A stretch of DNA of 38,234 nt from Gemmatimonadota bacterium (GTDB taxonomy: Bacteria; Gemmatimonadota; Gemmatimonadetes; Palauibacterales; Palauibacteraceae): NCBI GenBank assembly GCA_022826685.1, contig JAJDUL010000062.1, forward strand, positions 1-38,234, in the 5' to 3' direction. Numbering within the stretch: position 1 is the stretch's first letter; the number at the start of each line of letters is the position of its first letter. The translations under genes were made by a program, and so were the position numbers. Below are positions 7,557-14,817 of this stretch, in pieces. Under the pieces are notes generated by a model. It saw only the letters and a program-made list of their open reading frames with translations. It was not told where the DNA came from and searched no databases.

Positions 7557-9202
7557 CACTCCGCCTCCATGAAGGGATACCGGTAGTCGGTGGGTGGGTC
7601 GAAGGTCTCCTTGATCGTCCGGGGGGAGACCCAGCGCACGAGGTTCAGCACGGATCCGGCCTTGTCGTTCGTCCCGCTCGCGCGACCGCCGCCGAAGGGC
7701 TGCTGGCCGACGACCGCGCCGGACGGCTTGTCGTTGATGTAGTAGTTCCCCGCCGCGTTCCGGAGCGCCGCCCCCGCGCTCTCGACGGCGTCCGGGTCGC
7801 GCGCGAACACCGCGCCCGTCAGCGCGTACGGAGACGTCCCGTCGACCAGGGCGAGCGTGGACTCCCAGTCCGAGGCGCGATACGAGTGCAGCGTCACGAC
7901 CGGCCCGAAGATCTCCTCGCACATCAGCCGGTGCGCGGGATCGTCCGCTTCGACCACCGTGGGTTCGATGAAGTAGCCCCGGCTGTCGTCGCAGCCGCCC
8001 CCGGCGAGGATGCGCGCATCGCCGGATTCGCGGGCGTAGTCGATGTACGACTTGATGCGGTCGAACGCCGTCCGGTCGATCACGGCGCCGAGGAAGTTCC
8101 GGAAGTCGGTCGGGTCGCCCATGCGAAGTTCCCCGGTCATCGCGACGACCCGGTCCCGCACATCCTCCCACATCGTGTCGGGCACGTACACGCGCGAGGT
8201 CGCCGAGCACTTCTGTCCCTGGTACTCGAAGGCGCCCTGCACGATCGCGACCGCGAGCGCCTGCGGGTCCGCGCTCTCGTGCGCGAGGATGAAATCCTTC
8301 CCTCCCGTCTCGCCGACGAGTCTCGGATAGGCGCGATAGTTCTCCACGTTCTGCGCGACGGACTTCCAGAGGTGCTGGAAGGTACCGGTCGAACCGGTGA
8401 AGTGGATGCCGCCGAGTTCCGGGCTCGAGAGCAGGATGTCGCTGATCTCCGACGCGACGCCCGGGATGAAGTTGATCACGCCCGGCGGGAGCCCCGCCGC
8501 TTCGAGGAGCTTCATCACGTAGTAGGACCCCAGCACGCCGGTCGTCGAGGGCTTCCAGACCGCGACGTTCCCCATGAGCGCGGGAGACGTGGTCAGGTTG
8601 GCCCCGATGGCCGTGAAGTTGAACGGGCTGATGGCGTAGACGAACCCCTCGAGAGGGCGGTGGTCCATGCGGTTCCGCACGCCCGGCCCGGAGATGGGCT
8701 GCTCCGCGTGCACGCGCCCCGCGAAGAAGGAGTTGAAGCGCCAGAAATCCACGATCTCGCAGGCGGAGTCGATCTCGGCCTGGATCGCCGTCTTGCTCTG
8801 TCCGAGCATCGTCGCCGCGTTGAGCTTCATCCTCCAGGGTCCGGCGAGCAGTTCCGCGGCGCGGAGGAGGATCGCGGCCCGGTCCTCCCAGGGCCGGTTC
8901 GACCACTGCTCCCAGGCGGTGCGCGAGGCGTCGATGGCGGCCTGCGCCTCGGCGGCCCCGGCGATGTGGCAGCGGGCCAGCACGTGGCCGTGGTCGTGCG
9001 GCATCGTCACGTCGAAAGTCCGCGACGTCCGGACCTCGCGTCCGCCGATGATCAGCGGGATGTCGACGACCTCCCCCTGCTGGCGGAGCAGTTCTTCCTT
9101 GAGGGCGGCCCGTTCCGGACTGCCCGGTGCATAATCGTAGACAGGTTCGTTGGCGGGAGCCGGAATCGTGCCCTGCTGAACCTCGTCGACAAGCGGTTTC
9201 AT
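7556..9202 (-). CDS. pruA: L-glutamate gamma-semialdehyde (1-pyrroline-5-carboxylate) dehydrogenase
   Basis: A 548-residue NAD-dependent aldehyde dehydrogenase that oxidises glutamate semialdehyde to glutamate in proline breakdown. Catalytic residues are Cys332 (GQKCSATS), Glu298 (LVGETGGK) and Asn195 (SPFNFTA). The GNVAVWKPS and GYFIEPTVV segments and the full length match the stand-alone ALDH4-type enzyme, not the bifunctional PutA. The ATG at 9202 is preceded by AGGGGGGAT. It is the promoter-proximal gene of the paa run and overlaps paaA by one base. A phenylacetaldehyde-type dehydrogenase would make more obvious sense here, but the sequence fits P5C dehydrogenase better. Confidence 0.88.
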   Translation of the reverse strand: MKPLVDEVQQGTIPAPANEPVYDYAPGSPERAALKEELLRQQGEVVDIPLIIGGREVRTSRTFDVTMPHDHGHVLARCHIAGAAEAQAAIDASRTAWEQWSNRPWEDRAAILLRAAELLAGPWRMKLNAATMLGQSKTAIQAEIDSACEIVDFWRFNSFFAGRVHAEQPISGPGVRNRMDHRPLEGFVYAISPFNFTAIGANLTTSPALMGNVAVWKPSTTGVLGSYYVMKLLEAAGLPPGVINFIPGVASEISDILLSSPELGGIHFTGSTGTFQHLWKSVAQNVENYRAYPRLVGETGGKDFILAHESADPQALAVAIVQGAFEYQGQKCSATSRVYVPDTMWEDVRDRVVAMTGELRMGDPTDFRNFLGAVIDRTAFDRIKSYIDYARESGDARILAGGGCDDSRGYFIEPTVVEADDPAHRLMCEEIFGPVVTLHSYRASDWESTLALVDGTSPYALTGAVFARDPDAVESAGAALRNAAGNYYINDKPSGAVVGQQPFGGGRASGTNDKAGSVLNLVRWVSPRTIKETFDPPTDYRYPFMEAE

Positions 9203-9221
9203 GAAGGGATCCCCCCTGGGT

Positions 9222-9232
9222 GAATTTTATTC
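9222..9232 (-). promoter_or_regulatory. AT-rich inverted repeat / possible -10 of the pruA-paa operon
   Basis: GAATTTTATTC is a perfect inverted repeat and the only AT-rich spot between the divergent pruA and OmpA-family genes. On the minus strand it contains TAAAAT, which could be a -10 element, giving a leader of only about 15 nt before pruA. No convincing -35 is seen, so an operator or chance are both possible. Confidence 0.25.
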
Positions 9233-9306
9233 GCGAAGGGAGCCGCAATCTGGCGGCCCGGGAGTGAGATTGAAAGGTGCCCCGTGCCCTTCGTATCGTG
9301 GAGTGG

Positions 9307-10776
9307 ATGATTACGGAAGACATGACGTTTGTCAGGCTCGGAAGACTCGTCGCGGCCGCCGCGGTCGCGTCATGCCTCCCCTGTCCCGGTGTCGCCGCCG
9401 CGCAGGAGGGCGCCGCCTCGCTGCAGGCTCTCGAGGCCCGCCTCGGCCAGGCGAGGGAGAGGGCGATCCACCTCCTCGCGCCCTCTTCGTTCGAGGACGC
9501 CGCGGACCGGGTGGAGGACGCGTCGCGCCGCCTGAGGGGTGGCCGGCAGGACGCCCGGTTCGAGGAGTTGCTGGACGAGGCAGGACGCTGGCTCGAAGCG
9601 GCGGAGCGGATTGCGGAGGCGGGCCGGCCGCACTTCATGACGGTGCTCGCGGCCCGGGAGGAAGCCCGCGCCTCCGAGGCCGGGACGCGGGCGGCCGAGG
9701 GGTGGGCGAGAGCCGAGAACGAACTGGAAACGGCCGGCCGCCGGCTGGAACGCGAGGACATGGAAGACGTCGCCGTGCGGGCGGACCGCGCGACGACGCT
9801 CTACCGGCGGGCGACCCGCGCGGCGCGGCGCGACCAGTTCCTGGGCGCGGCGATGCAGGCGCGGACCGCCGCCCTGAACGCGGGCGCGAGCGAGTTGTCC
9901 CCGGGCGCGTTCGGGGAGGGCGAGGCGCACCTGGCGAGCGCGGAAGCGGAGATCGAGAACCTCGCTCCGGTGGAGGGGCCGGCGCGGGCCGGAGAGGCCG
10001 CGTTCGCCGCCTTCACCCGCGCGCACCGCATCGCCGCCCTGTTCGACAGCGTGCGCCGGCGCCATGTGACGGTCGAACGACTCATCGACGAGCACGAGGC
10101 GGACCTGGCTCGCCTTGCCGAAGCCGCGGGGGTGGAGCCTCTCCGGAGCGACGCCGGCGAGACGACCGCGCGCATCGCGGAGGTCATCTCGAGCCTCCGG
10201 GCGGACAACGAGCGGCTGGGCGCGGAGTTGGCCGTCGAGCGGGCGCGGGCTTCGGAACTCGACAGCCGGCTGGCCTCGCTGGAGGCCCGGCTGGCCGACT
10301 TCGAGCAGCGTTTCACGGGAGCCCGGGACGAACTGCTCGCGGTGCGCGAGCGGGAAGCGCGGCTGCGCGAGGTCCAGGGCCTCTTCACGCCCTCGGAAGG
10401 GGAAGTCCTGCTCGTCGGAGACCGGCTCGTCCTCCGGCTCTTCGGCCTCACCTTCGAGCCCGCGCAGGCCGAGATCGACGAGGCGCTGTATCCCCTCCTC
10501 ACCAAGGTTCAGCGCGTCATCACGACTTTTCCCGGGGCGAGCCTGAGAATCGAGGGGCACACCGACGCGCAGGGCGGGACGCGCGGGAATCAGGCGCTGA
10601 GTCAGCGCCGAGCCATCGCCGTGCGTGAGCACCTGCTCGCGCGGGTGCCCATTCCATCTTCGCGGGTCGAGGCGACCGGCCTCGGCGAGGAACGCCCGAT
10701 CGCGAGCAACGAGACGGAGGAAGGACGCGCGCGGAACCGCCGGATCGAGATCGTCATCAACCTGCCCGGAAACTGA
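9307..10776 (+). CDS. OmpA-family envelope protein with long coiled-coil region
   Basis: About 489 residues. A signal peptide (FVRLGRLVAAAAVASCL, cleaved near VAAAQEG) leads to roughly 300 residues of Ala/Glu/Arg-rich helix with heptad-like patterning, strongest in the stretch ending REREARLREVQ. A C-terminal OmpA/MotB-like peptidoglycan-binding domain follows (about 370-489), with RIEGHTDAQGG, NQALSQRRAIAVREHLL and GLGEERPIASN. The role is inferred: linking outer membrane and peptidoglycan. No beta-barrel is seen, so it is periplasmic or lipid-independent. The start is uncertain among GTG 9277, ATG 9307 (GGAG 3 bases upstream) and ATG 9322. It is divergent from pruA. Confidence 0.88.
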   Translation: MITEDMTFVRLGRLVAAAAVASCLPCPGVAAAQEGAASLQALEARLGQARERAIHLLAPSSFEDAADRVEDASRRLRGGRQDARFEELLDEAGRWLEAAERIAEAGRPHFMTVLAAREEARASEAGTRAAEGWARAENELETAGRRLEREDMEDVAVRADRATTLYRRATRAARRDQFLGAAMQARTAALNAGASELSPGAFGEGEAHLASAEAEIENLAPVEGPARAGEAAFAAFTRAHRIAALFDSVRRRHVTVERLIDEHEADLARLAEAAGVEPLRSDAGETTARIAEVISSLRADNERLGAELAVERARASELDSRLASLEARLADFEQRFTGARDELLAVREREARLREVQGLFTPSEGEVLLVGDRLVLRLFGLTFEPAQAEIDEALYPLLTKVQRVITTFPGASLRIEGHTDAQGGTRGNQALSQRRAIAVREHLLARVPIPSSRVEATGLGEERPIASNETEEGRARNRRIEIVINLPGN

Positions 10777-10819
10777 CACGAGCCGCCGCGCGGGGCGTCC
10801 CGGCCGCCGCGACGGGCTG

Positions 10820-11038
10820 CTAGTCCCGGAGGCGCTCCGCCTGCACCGCGGCGATCACGCCCCACACCGCCGCGCCCACCGCGAGGCCCGTCCCGAGCCA
10901 GCGGCCGACCTCCGCCCAGCGCCCGGGCTGTCCCCTCCGCCAGGGTCGGGTGACCTCGCGCCGCCAGTAATCCACCTCGTCGGAGATCATCTCCCGGGCC
11001 ACCTCCGCCGCCGGTCCGGCCAGTCGCCGGGGGTCCAC
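10820..11038 (-). CDS. Small single-pass membrane protein, unknown
   Basis: A 72-residue protein: an acidic/basic helix (AREMISDEVDYWRREV) and then one hydrophobic segment near the C-terminus (GTGLAVGAAVWGVIAAV). It starts with GTG at 11038, five bases after the SDR stop, so it appears to be the second gene of that operon. An in-frame ATG further in (MISDEV) is a shorter alternative. No family recognised. Confidence 0.6.
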   Translation of the reverse strand: MDPRRLAGPAAEVAREMISDEVDYWRREVTRPWRRGQPGRWAEVGRWLGTGLAVGAAVWGVIAAVQAERLRD

Positions 11039-11043
11039 GTGCC

Positions 11044-11847
11044 TCAGTCCCCGGGCGGCCGGGAGCCGACGAAGTCCTCGCCTCCGTCCACGCGGATCGT
11101 GTTTCCCGTCATCCACCCGGTCTCCGGCATGGCGAGCGCGACCATGCAGCGCGCCACGTCCTCCGGGGTCCCGAGCCGCCCGTGGGGGTTCTGGGCCGCG
11201 GCTTCGGCGATCATGTGTTCCGCGCCGGGGATCTTGCGGAGCGCGGGCGTATCCGTCACGCCGGCCCGGATCGAGTTGACGGTGATGCCCTGCGTCGCGA
11301 GTTCGAGCGCGAGTTGGCGGCAGTGCGATTCGAGCGCGGCCTTGGCCGCGGAGACGGCCCCGTAGGAGGGGATCACGCGGTCGCCGCCGGAGGAGGTCAT
11401 GGCGAAGATCCGGCCGCCCTCTCCCATCAGGCCGCGTTCGAGCAGTCCCTGGGTCCAGTAGACGAGCGTATGGGCCATGACGTCCAGCGTCATGTTCATC
11501 TGCTCGGGGCTCATCCCGGGAGCGCCGTCGGGTACGAAGGGGCGCAGCGTTCCGAAGGCGAGGGAGTGCATCAGCACGCGCACGGAGCCCGGGCCCGCGC
11601 TCTCCGCGATTTCGTCCAGGACCCTGTCGCGCTTCTTCGCGGAGGCCGCGTTCATGTTGAAGAAACTCGCGCGCCGTCCGCGCGATTCGATCAGCTCCCG
11701 GATCTCCCCGACGTGCGCGAGTCCCGCGCGCCGGTCCAGATGCACCCCGTAGATGTCGTAACCCGCTTCGGCGAAGGCGAGCGCAGCCGCTTCGCCAAAG
11801 CCGCTCGAGGCGCCGAGAATCAACGCGCCAGGCGCGGAATCCGTCAC
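11044..11847 (-). CDS. SDR oxidoreductase, probable enoyl-ACP reductase (FabI/FabL type)
   Basis: A 267-residue short-chain dehydrogenase with the NAD(P)-binding GASSGFG (12-18). The active-site pattern is Tyr162-x6-Lys169 (YGAVSAAK), the enoyl-ACP-reductase spacing rather than the usual YxxxK. HSLAFGTLRPF and TDTPALRKIPGAEHM resemble the matching parts of FabL/FabI, and the end TIRVDGGEDFVG is the standard SDR tail. I infer the last reduction step of fatty-acid elongation; another SDR substrate is possible. It starts with GTG at 11847, with GGAGGGA 8 bases upstream. In-frame sequence further upstream is not protein-like. Confidence 0.85.
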   Translation of the reverse strand: MTDSAPGALILGASSGFGEAAALAFAEAGYDIYGVHLDRRAGLAHVGEIRELIESRGRRASFFNMNAASAKKRDRVLDEIAESAGPGSVRVLMHSLAFGTLRPFVPDGAPGMSPEQMNMTLDVMAHTLVYWTQGLLERGLMGEGGRIFAMTSSGGDRVIPSYGAVSAAKAALESHCRQLALELATQGITVNSIRAGVTDTPALRKIPGAEHMIAEAAAQNPHGRLGTPEDVARCMVALAMPETGWMTGNTIRVDGGEDFVGSRPPGD

Positions 11848-12414
11848 TCGCTTCCCTCCGTTTCCGTCCGTCTCAAAGCCATCTCTCCCGCCTCCATCAC
11901 CCCGCAGAAGTTGGAGCGCACAGCATAGCCGCCCGCTCCCCCGGTCGCACGGTCGAGCCCCCTCCGGCACGGGCCGCCAAACCCCCAACGGCGAAGCATC
12001 CGGCAAGCCGGCCGCCCATCGGTGGCAATCGATATTTTTCGAAAAAAATCATGCGCGCTCCGGTTCTCCCGAGCCGCCGTCGCAGTCCGTTCATCTCCGC
12101 ATGTAACGGGCAAGAACGCGGCACGGGAGCGGCGCGGCGGCGCAGTGGATCCGCGACACAATCCACACATGATCGGGAGTTTTGGACGATCATTGGACAG
12201 TTACGTAACGCACGATAACGCAGCCTGTTACGATCCCAATACACAACCCCGCCATCCGAGAGCGGATGGGTCGCAAGCTTGCAGGCGCGGGAGCGTCGAT
12301 CCTATCCTCAGTGCGCGACGGGAAATGCACGGCCCCCGATTGCCGCGGACCTCCGGGGTCCGTTCCGATACAAAGAGCGAAACCCTCGAATTTCTTGCGA
12401 GTGTGTCCTTGACC
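11848..12414. other. Non-coding stretch with palindromes
   Basis: About 570 bp between the divergent SDR gene and the mini-protein at 12415; no credible gene on either strand. It holds an AT-rich palindrome around 12029-12049 (TTTTTCGAAAAA core), an inverted repeat TGATCG/CGATCA (12170-12175 and 12187-12192), a perfect palindrome GTTACGTAAC (12200-12209) and repeated TAACG/GTTACG words up to 12232. TTGGAC at 12193 with GATAAC at 12214 is a weak promoter candidate. It looks regulatory, but nothing is recognisable. Confidence 0.5.
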
Positions 12415-12597
12415 ATGATGGCATCATCCGACTGTAGCGTCGTCAACGTCGCCGTGGATCTTCCGAAGGAGCTTGCTGCGGATGTGGAGGCCGTGCGCCA
12501 GCGAGATCCGGAGTTCCTCGAGCGAGCCATACAGTACGTCCTGGCCCGCCGCATCATCTTCGAAGAACTCAGAACCCCCGCCACGAGACACCGCTGA
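12415..12597 (+). CDS. Putative ribbon-helix-helix-like mini-protein
   Basis: A 60-residue protein from the ATG at 12415. A short strand (VVNVAVDLPKEL) is followed by two helices (AADVEAVRQRDPEFLERAIQYVLARRIIFEEL), the layout of ribbon-helix-helix DNA-binding proteins and antitoxins. No toxin-like partner is next to it. The frame stays open upstream but that part is not protein-like, and no Shine-Dalgarno is evident. Real gene likely, function unproven. Confidence 0.5.
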   Translation: MMASSDCSVVNVAVDLPKELAADVEAVRQRDPEFLERAIQYVLARRIIFEELRTPATRHR

Positions 12598-12754
12598 GAG
12601 AGGCGGCCGGCGAGCCCGCGCGGGCGCGCGTCCGGCCGCGGAGTGCGGTCCCCGCCTCAGTCCTGGCCGCCCGTGCCGCGGGTCGCCAGCCGTTGACGCC
12701 CGTCCCCCCCGGGGCTAAATCGCGCAGGGAGTTGGTGAGTGGGGAGGTGAGGGG

Positions 12755-13159
12755 TTGGCCAGCGATTGCGAGCCGGATATAGCCGTGTCCTCCGATGCGG
12801 AGCTTCCAGAGCCCCGTCGGGATTCCGAGAGGGAATCGGAGTCCGACGAAGGCGTACTGCGGGCCAAGTACGCGGACTACTGCTCGGCTCAACTCACCGA
12901 AGTATTCCTCTCCCTTTCCGAAGAGCGCATCTACGAACTCGTGGAGGAGGAAGCCCGGGCGCAGGCCTCCGGTCAGGAGCGCCTGGGGTTTCAGACGAAG
13001 GTCCGACTCGCGACCAAGCGACTGCGGGAGAGCGTGCCGCTCCCGGATTTCGAGACCTGGCGCCGCGACTACGAAGCCGCCCCTGAAGAGTACGAGGAGT
13101 ACCTGATGGGCCTGTGGCGGCAGCGTTCCGAGGAGGGGGAGGCCCCGGAGACCGATTGA
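12755..13159 (+). CDS. Acidic conserved-looking hypothetical protein
   Basis: A 134-residue, strongly acidic, mostly helical protein, Ser/Glu-rich for the first 35 residues, then LRAKYADYCSAQLTEVFLSLSEERIYELVEEEA and a basic KVRLATKRLRESVPLP stretch. No signal peptide or membrane segment. It starts with TTG at 12755, with GGAGG 8 bases upstream; a GTG at 12785 is the alternative. Its stop is directly followed by the ATG of the next gene, so the two are co-translated. Family not recognised. Confidence 0.75.
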   Translation: MASDCEPDIAVSSDAELPEPRRDSERESESDEGVLRAKYADYCSAQLTEVFLSLSEERIYELVEEEARAQASGQERLGFQTKVRLATKRLRESVPLPDFETWRRDYEAAPEEYEEYLMGLWRQRSEEGEAPETD

Positions 13160-13441
13160 ATGGCGGAAGAAGGACGCCCCCAATTGCGGATGTGGGACGA
13201 AGCAGGTCAGGAGACGGCCATCGGCAGCCTCGACGACGGGGAACGCCGGTGGCAGATCGTGGTCGTCGCCGAACCGGTCGCCGAGGACCTCGTGCGGGGC
13301 TGGCTCTCGTTCAGGTTCGACGACGAGAAGCACGACACCGCTCCGGTGATCATGGAAGAAACGGTGGAACTCGTCATCGAGCGGGCCGTCGAACTTCCTG
13401 AGCCCATGTTGCAACAGCTCTTCGGTTCGGCACGGCGGTGA
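13160..13441 (+). CDS. Hypothetical protein, coupled to its neighbours
   Basis: A 93-residue soluble protein, mixed alpha/beta: RWQIVVVAEPVAEDLVRGWLSFRFDD, then VIMEETVELVIERAVELPEPMLQQLFG. Its ATG abuts the stop of the gene before it with no gap, and its stop overlaps the GTG of the glycosyltransferase (GTGA), giving a three-gene unit. I do not recognise it. Confidence 0.75.
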   Translation: MAEEGRPQLRMWDEAGQETAIGSLDDGERRWQIVVVAEPVAEDLVRGWLSFRFDDEKHDTAPVIMEETVELVIERAVELPEPMLQQLFGSARR

Positions 13442-14817
13442 CCCCGGCGGGTTCGCCCGCTGACGCCGGCGCAGGCCGGCTCTGGTTCCTCGTGGCCGTC
13501 CAGGCGGCGGCGCTCTGGGGAATGGCCTGGGGTGGATCCGGCACGCCGTGGCCGGCGATTCCGCTGTGGGTCGTGGCGTTCGCGGCGTACCTCGGGGCGG
13601 TCCGCCACGCCGCCGCCCCGCACCGGGCGGGTTCGATCCGCCGGCACGCGTGGACCGCCGGGATCGCCCTGCGGGCGGGCGTCTTCCCCGCGGCGCCGAC
13701 CCTCTCCGAGGACATCTACCGGTACATCTGGGACGGCTGGGTTCAGTCCAACGGGGTGAATCCGTACGCGCACCCCCCCTCGGCGTCCGCGCTCGAGGAA
13801 CTTCGCACCGCGTGGTGGCCGCTCATCAACCACGCGGACGTCCCCACGATCTATCCGCCGGGGGCCCAGATCGTGTTCGCGCTCCTGGCCGCGGCCGGCC
13901 CCGCGTGGTGGATCTTCAAGCTGGGGTGGCTCGCGGCCGATCTGCTGGTCGCGCGGCTCATCGACCGGCTTTCGTCGGGCCGGAGCGCGCTCCCGCTCCT
14001 GCTCTGGCTCTTGTCTCCGCTCGTCATCGTCGAAGTGGCGTGGAGCGGGCACCTGGATCCGCTCGGCGTCGCGCCCATGCTGGGCGCTGTAGCGCTGGCC
14101 GGCAGCGCGACGGTCCCGGCGTGGCGGTCCGGAGCCCTCCTGGGGCTCGGCGGGGCGCTGAAGTTCGTCCCCCTCGCCGCGCTCCCGGCGCTCTTCCGGC
14201 TGCGCGGCCCCTGGGCGCTCGCCGCCGGCGTCCTCGTGCCGCTCGTACTCTACGCCCCCTACATCGGGGCGGGGACGGCCCTCTTCGACGGCCTGCGCAC
14301 CTACGCGGACATCTGGGCGTTCAACGGTGGCCTCTACCGGGTGGTCGAGCGTCTGCCGGGGCATCCGGATCTCGCGAAGTGGATCGGCGCGTCGATCGTC
14401 GGCGCCATCGCGTTGCGCGCCGCGCTCCGCCGCTGGCCGCTGGAGCGCGCCCTCCTGTGGACGATCGGAGCCGCCCTCCTCCTCTCACCGACGCTACACC
14501 CGTGGTACCTGCTCTGGGTGCTCCCCTTCGCGTGTCTCTCGGCGAATCGGGGTTGGCTCCTGTTCAGCGGGACCGTGTTCCTCGCGTACGCCGGCAGGGA
14601 TGCCTACCTCGCCACGGGGGCGTGGCCGGAACCCGCGTGGCTGGTCTGGCTGATCCACGGGCCGCCGCTGGCCCTGCTGGCCTGGGACGGCCTGCGCGGC
14701 CGGGACGGCTTACGCGGCCGGCGCGGCGGGGGTCAGGGAGGGTTTCCGCAGGGACTCGTGCGTCGTGAGCGCGTAGCCCGCGGCGAAGAGCGCGGTGAAG
14801 GGGATGACGGCGGGTGA
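13438..14817 (+). CDS. GT-C membrane glycosyltransferase (mannosyltransferase-like)
   Basis: A 459-residue polytopic membrane protein with about ten hydrophobic segments. The first loop has the acidic motif LSEDIYRYIWDGWVQSNGVN and then PYAHPPS, typical of GT87/MptB-like enzymes that use polyprenyl-phosphate sugars. SGHLDPLG and PWYLLWVLPF are further family-like segments. The GTG start at 13438 overlaps the preceding gene. The membrane domain ends near residue 420. The last ~35 residues are Arg/Gly/Glu-rich and antisense to the end of the convergent GT2 gene, so the natural C-terminus is 108 bp inside its neighbour. Lipid-linked glycan synthesis is inferred; the sugar is unknown. Confidence 0.82.
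   Translation: MTPAGSPADAGAGRLWFLVAVQAAALWGMAWGGSGTPWPAIPLWVVAFAAYLGAVRHAAAPHRAGSIRRHAWTAGIALRAGVFPAAPTLSEDIYRYIWDGWVQSNGVNPYAHPPSASALEELRTAWWPLINHADVPTIYPPGAQIVFALLAAAGPAWWIFKLGWLAADLLVARLIDRLSSGRSALPLLLWLLSPLVIVEVAWSGHLDPLGVAPMLGAVALAGSATVPAWRSGALLGLGGALKFVPLAALPALFRLRGPWALAAGVLVPLVLYAPYIGAGTALFDGLRTYADIWAFNGGLYRVVERLPGHPDLAKWIGASIVGAIALRAALRRWPLERALLWTIGAALLLSPTLHPWYLLWVLPFACLSANRGWLLFSGTVFLAYAGRDAYLATGAWPEPAWLVWLIHGPPLALLAWDGLRGRDGLRGRRGGGQGGFPQGLVRRERVARGEERGEGDDGG

Noticed and set aside
6618..9761. Apparent 1047-codon protein ending in PaaA
   Set aside because: The upstream two thirds are an alternative frame of the aldehyde dehydrogenase gene and sequence antisense to the OmpA-family gene. 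PaaA starts at the ATG at 7556.
12228..12584. 118-codon minus-strand frame across the mini-protein
   Set aside because: Ser/Arg-rich antisense product without a ribosome site; the plus-strand protein has a more regular helix pattern.
12598..12754. tRNA or small RNA in the GC-rich gap after the mini-protein
   Set aside because: A GCCCGCGCGGGC palindrome (12614-12625) is present, but no cloverleaf, T-loop or U-tract follows.
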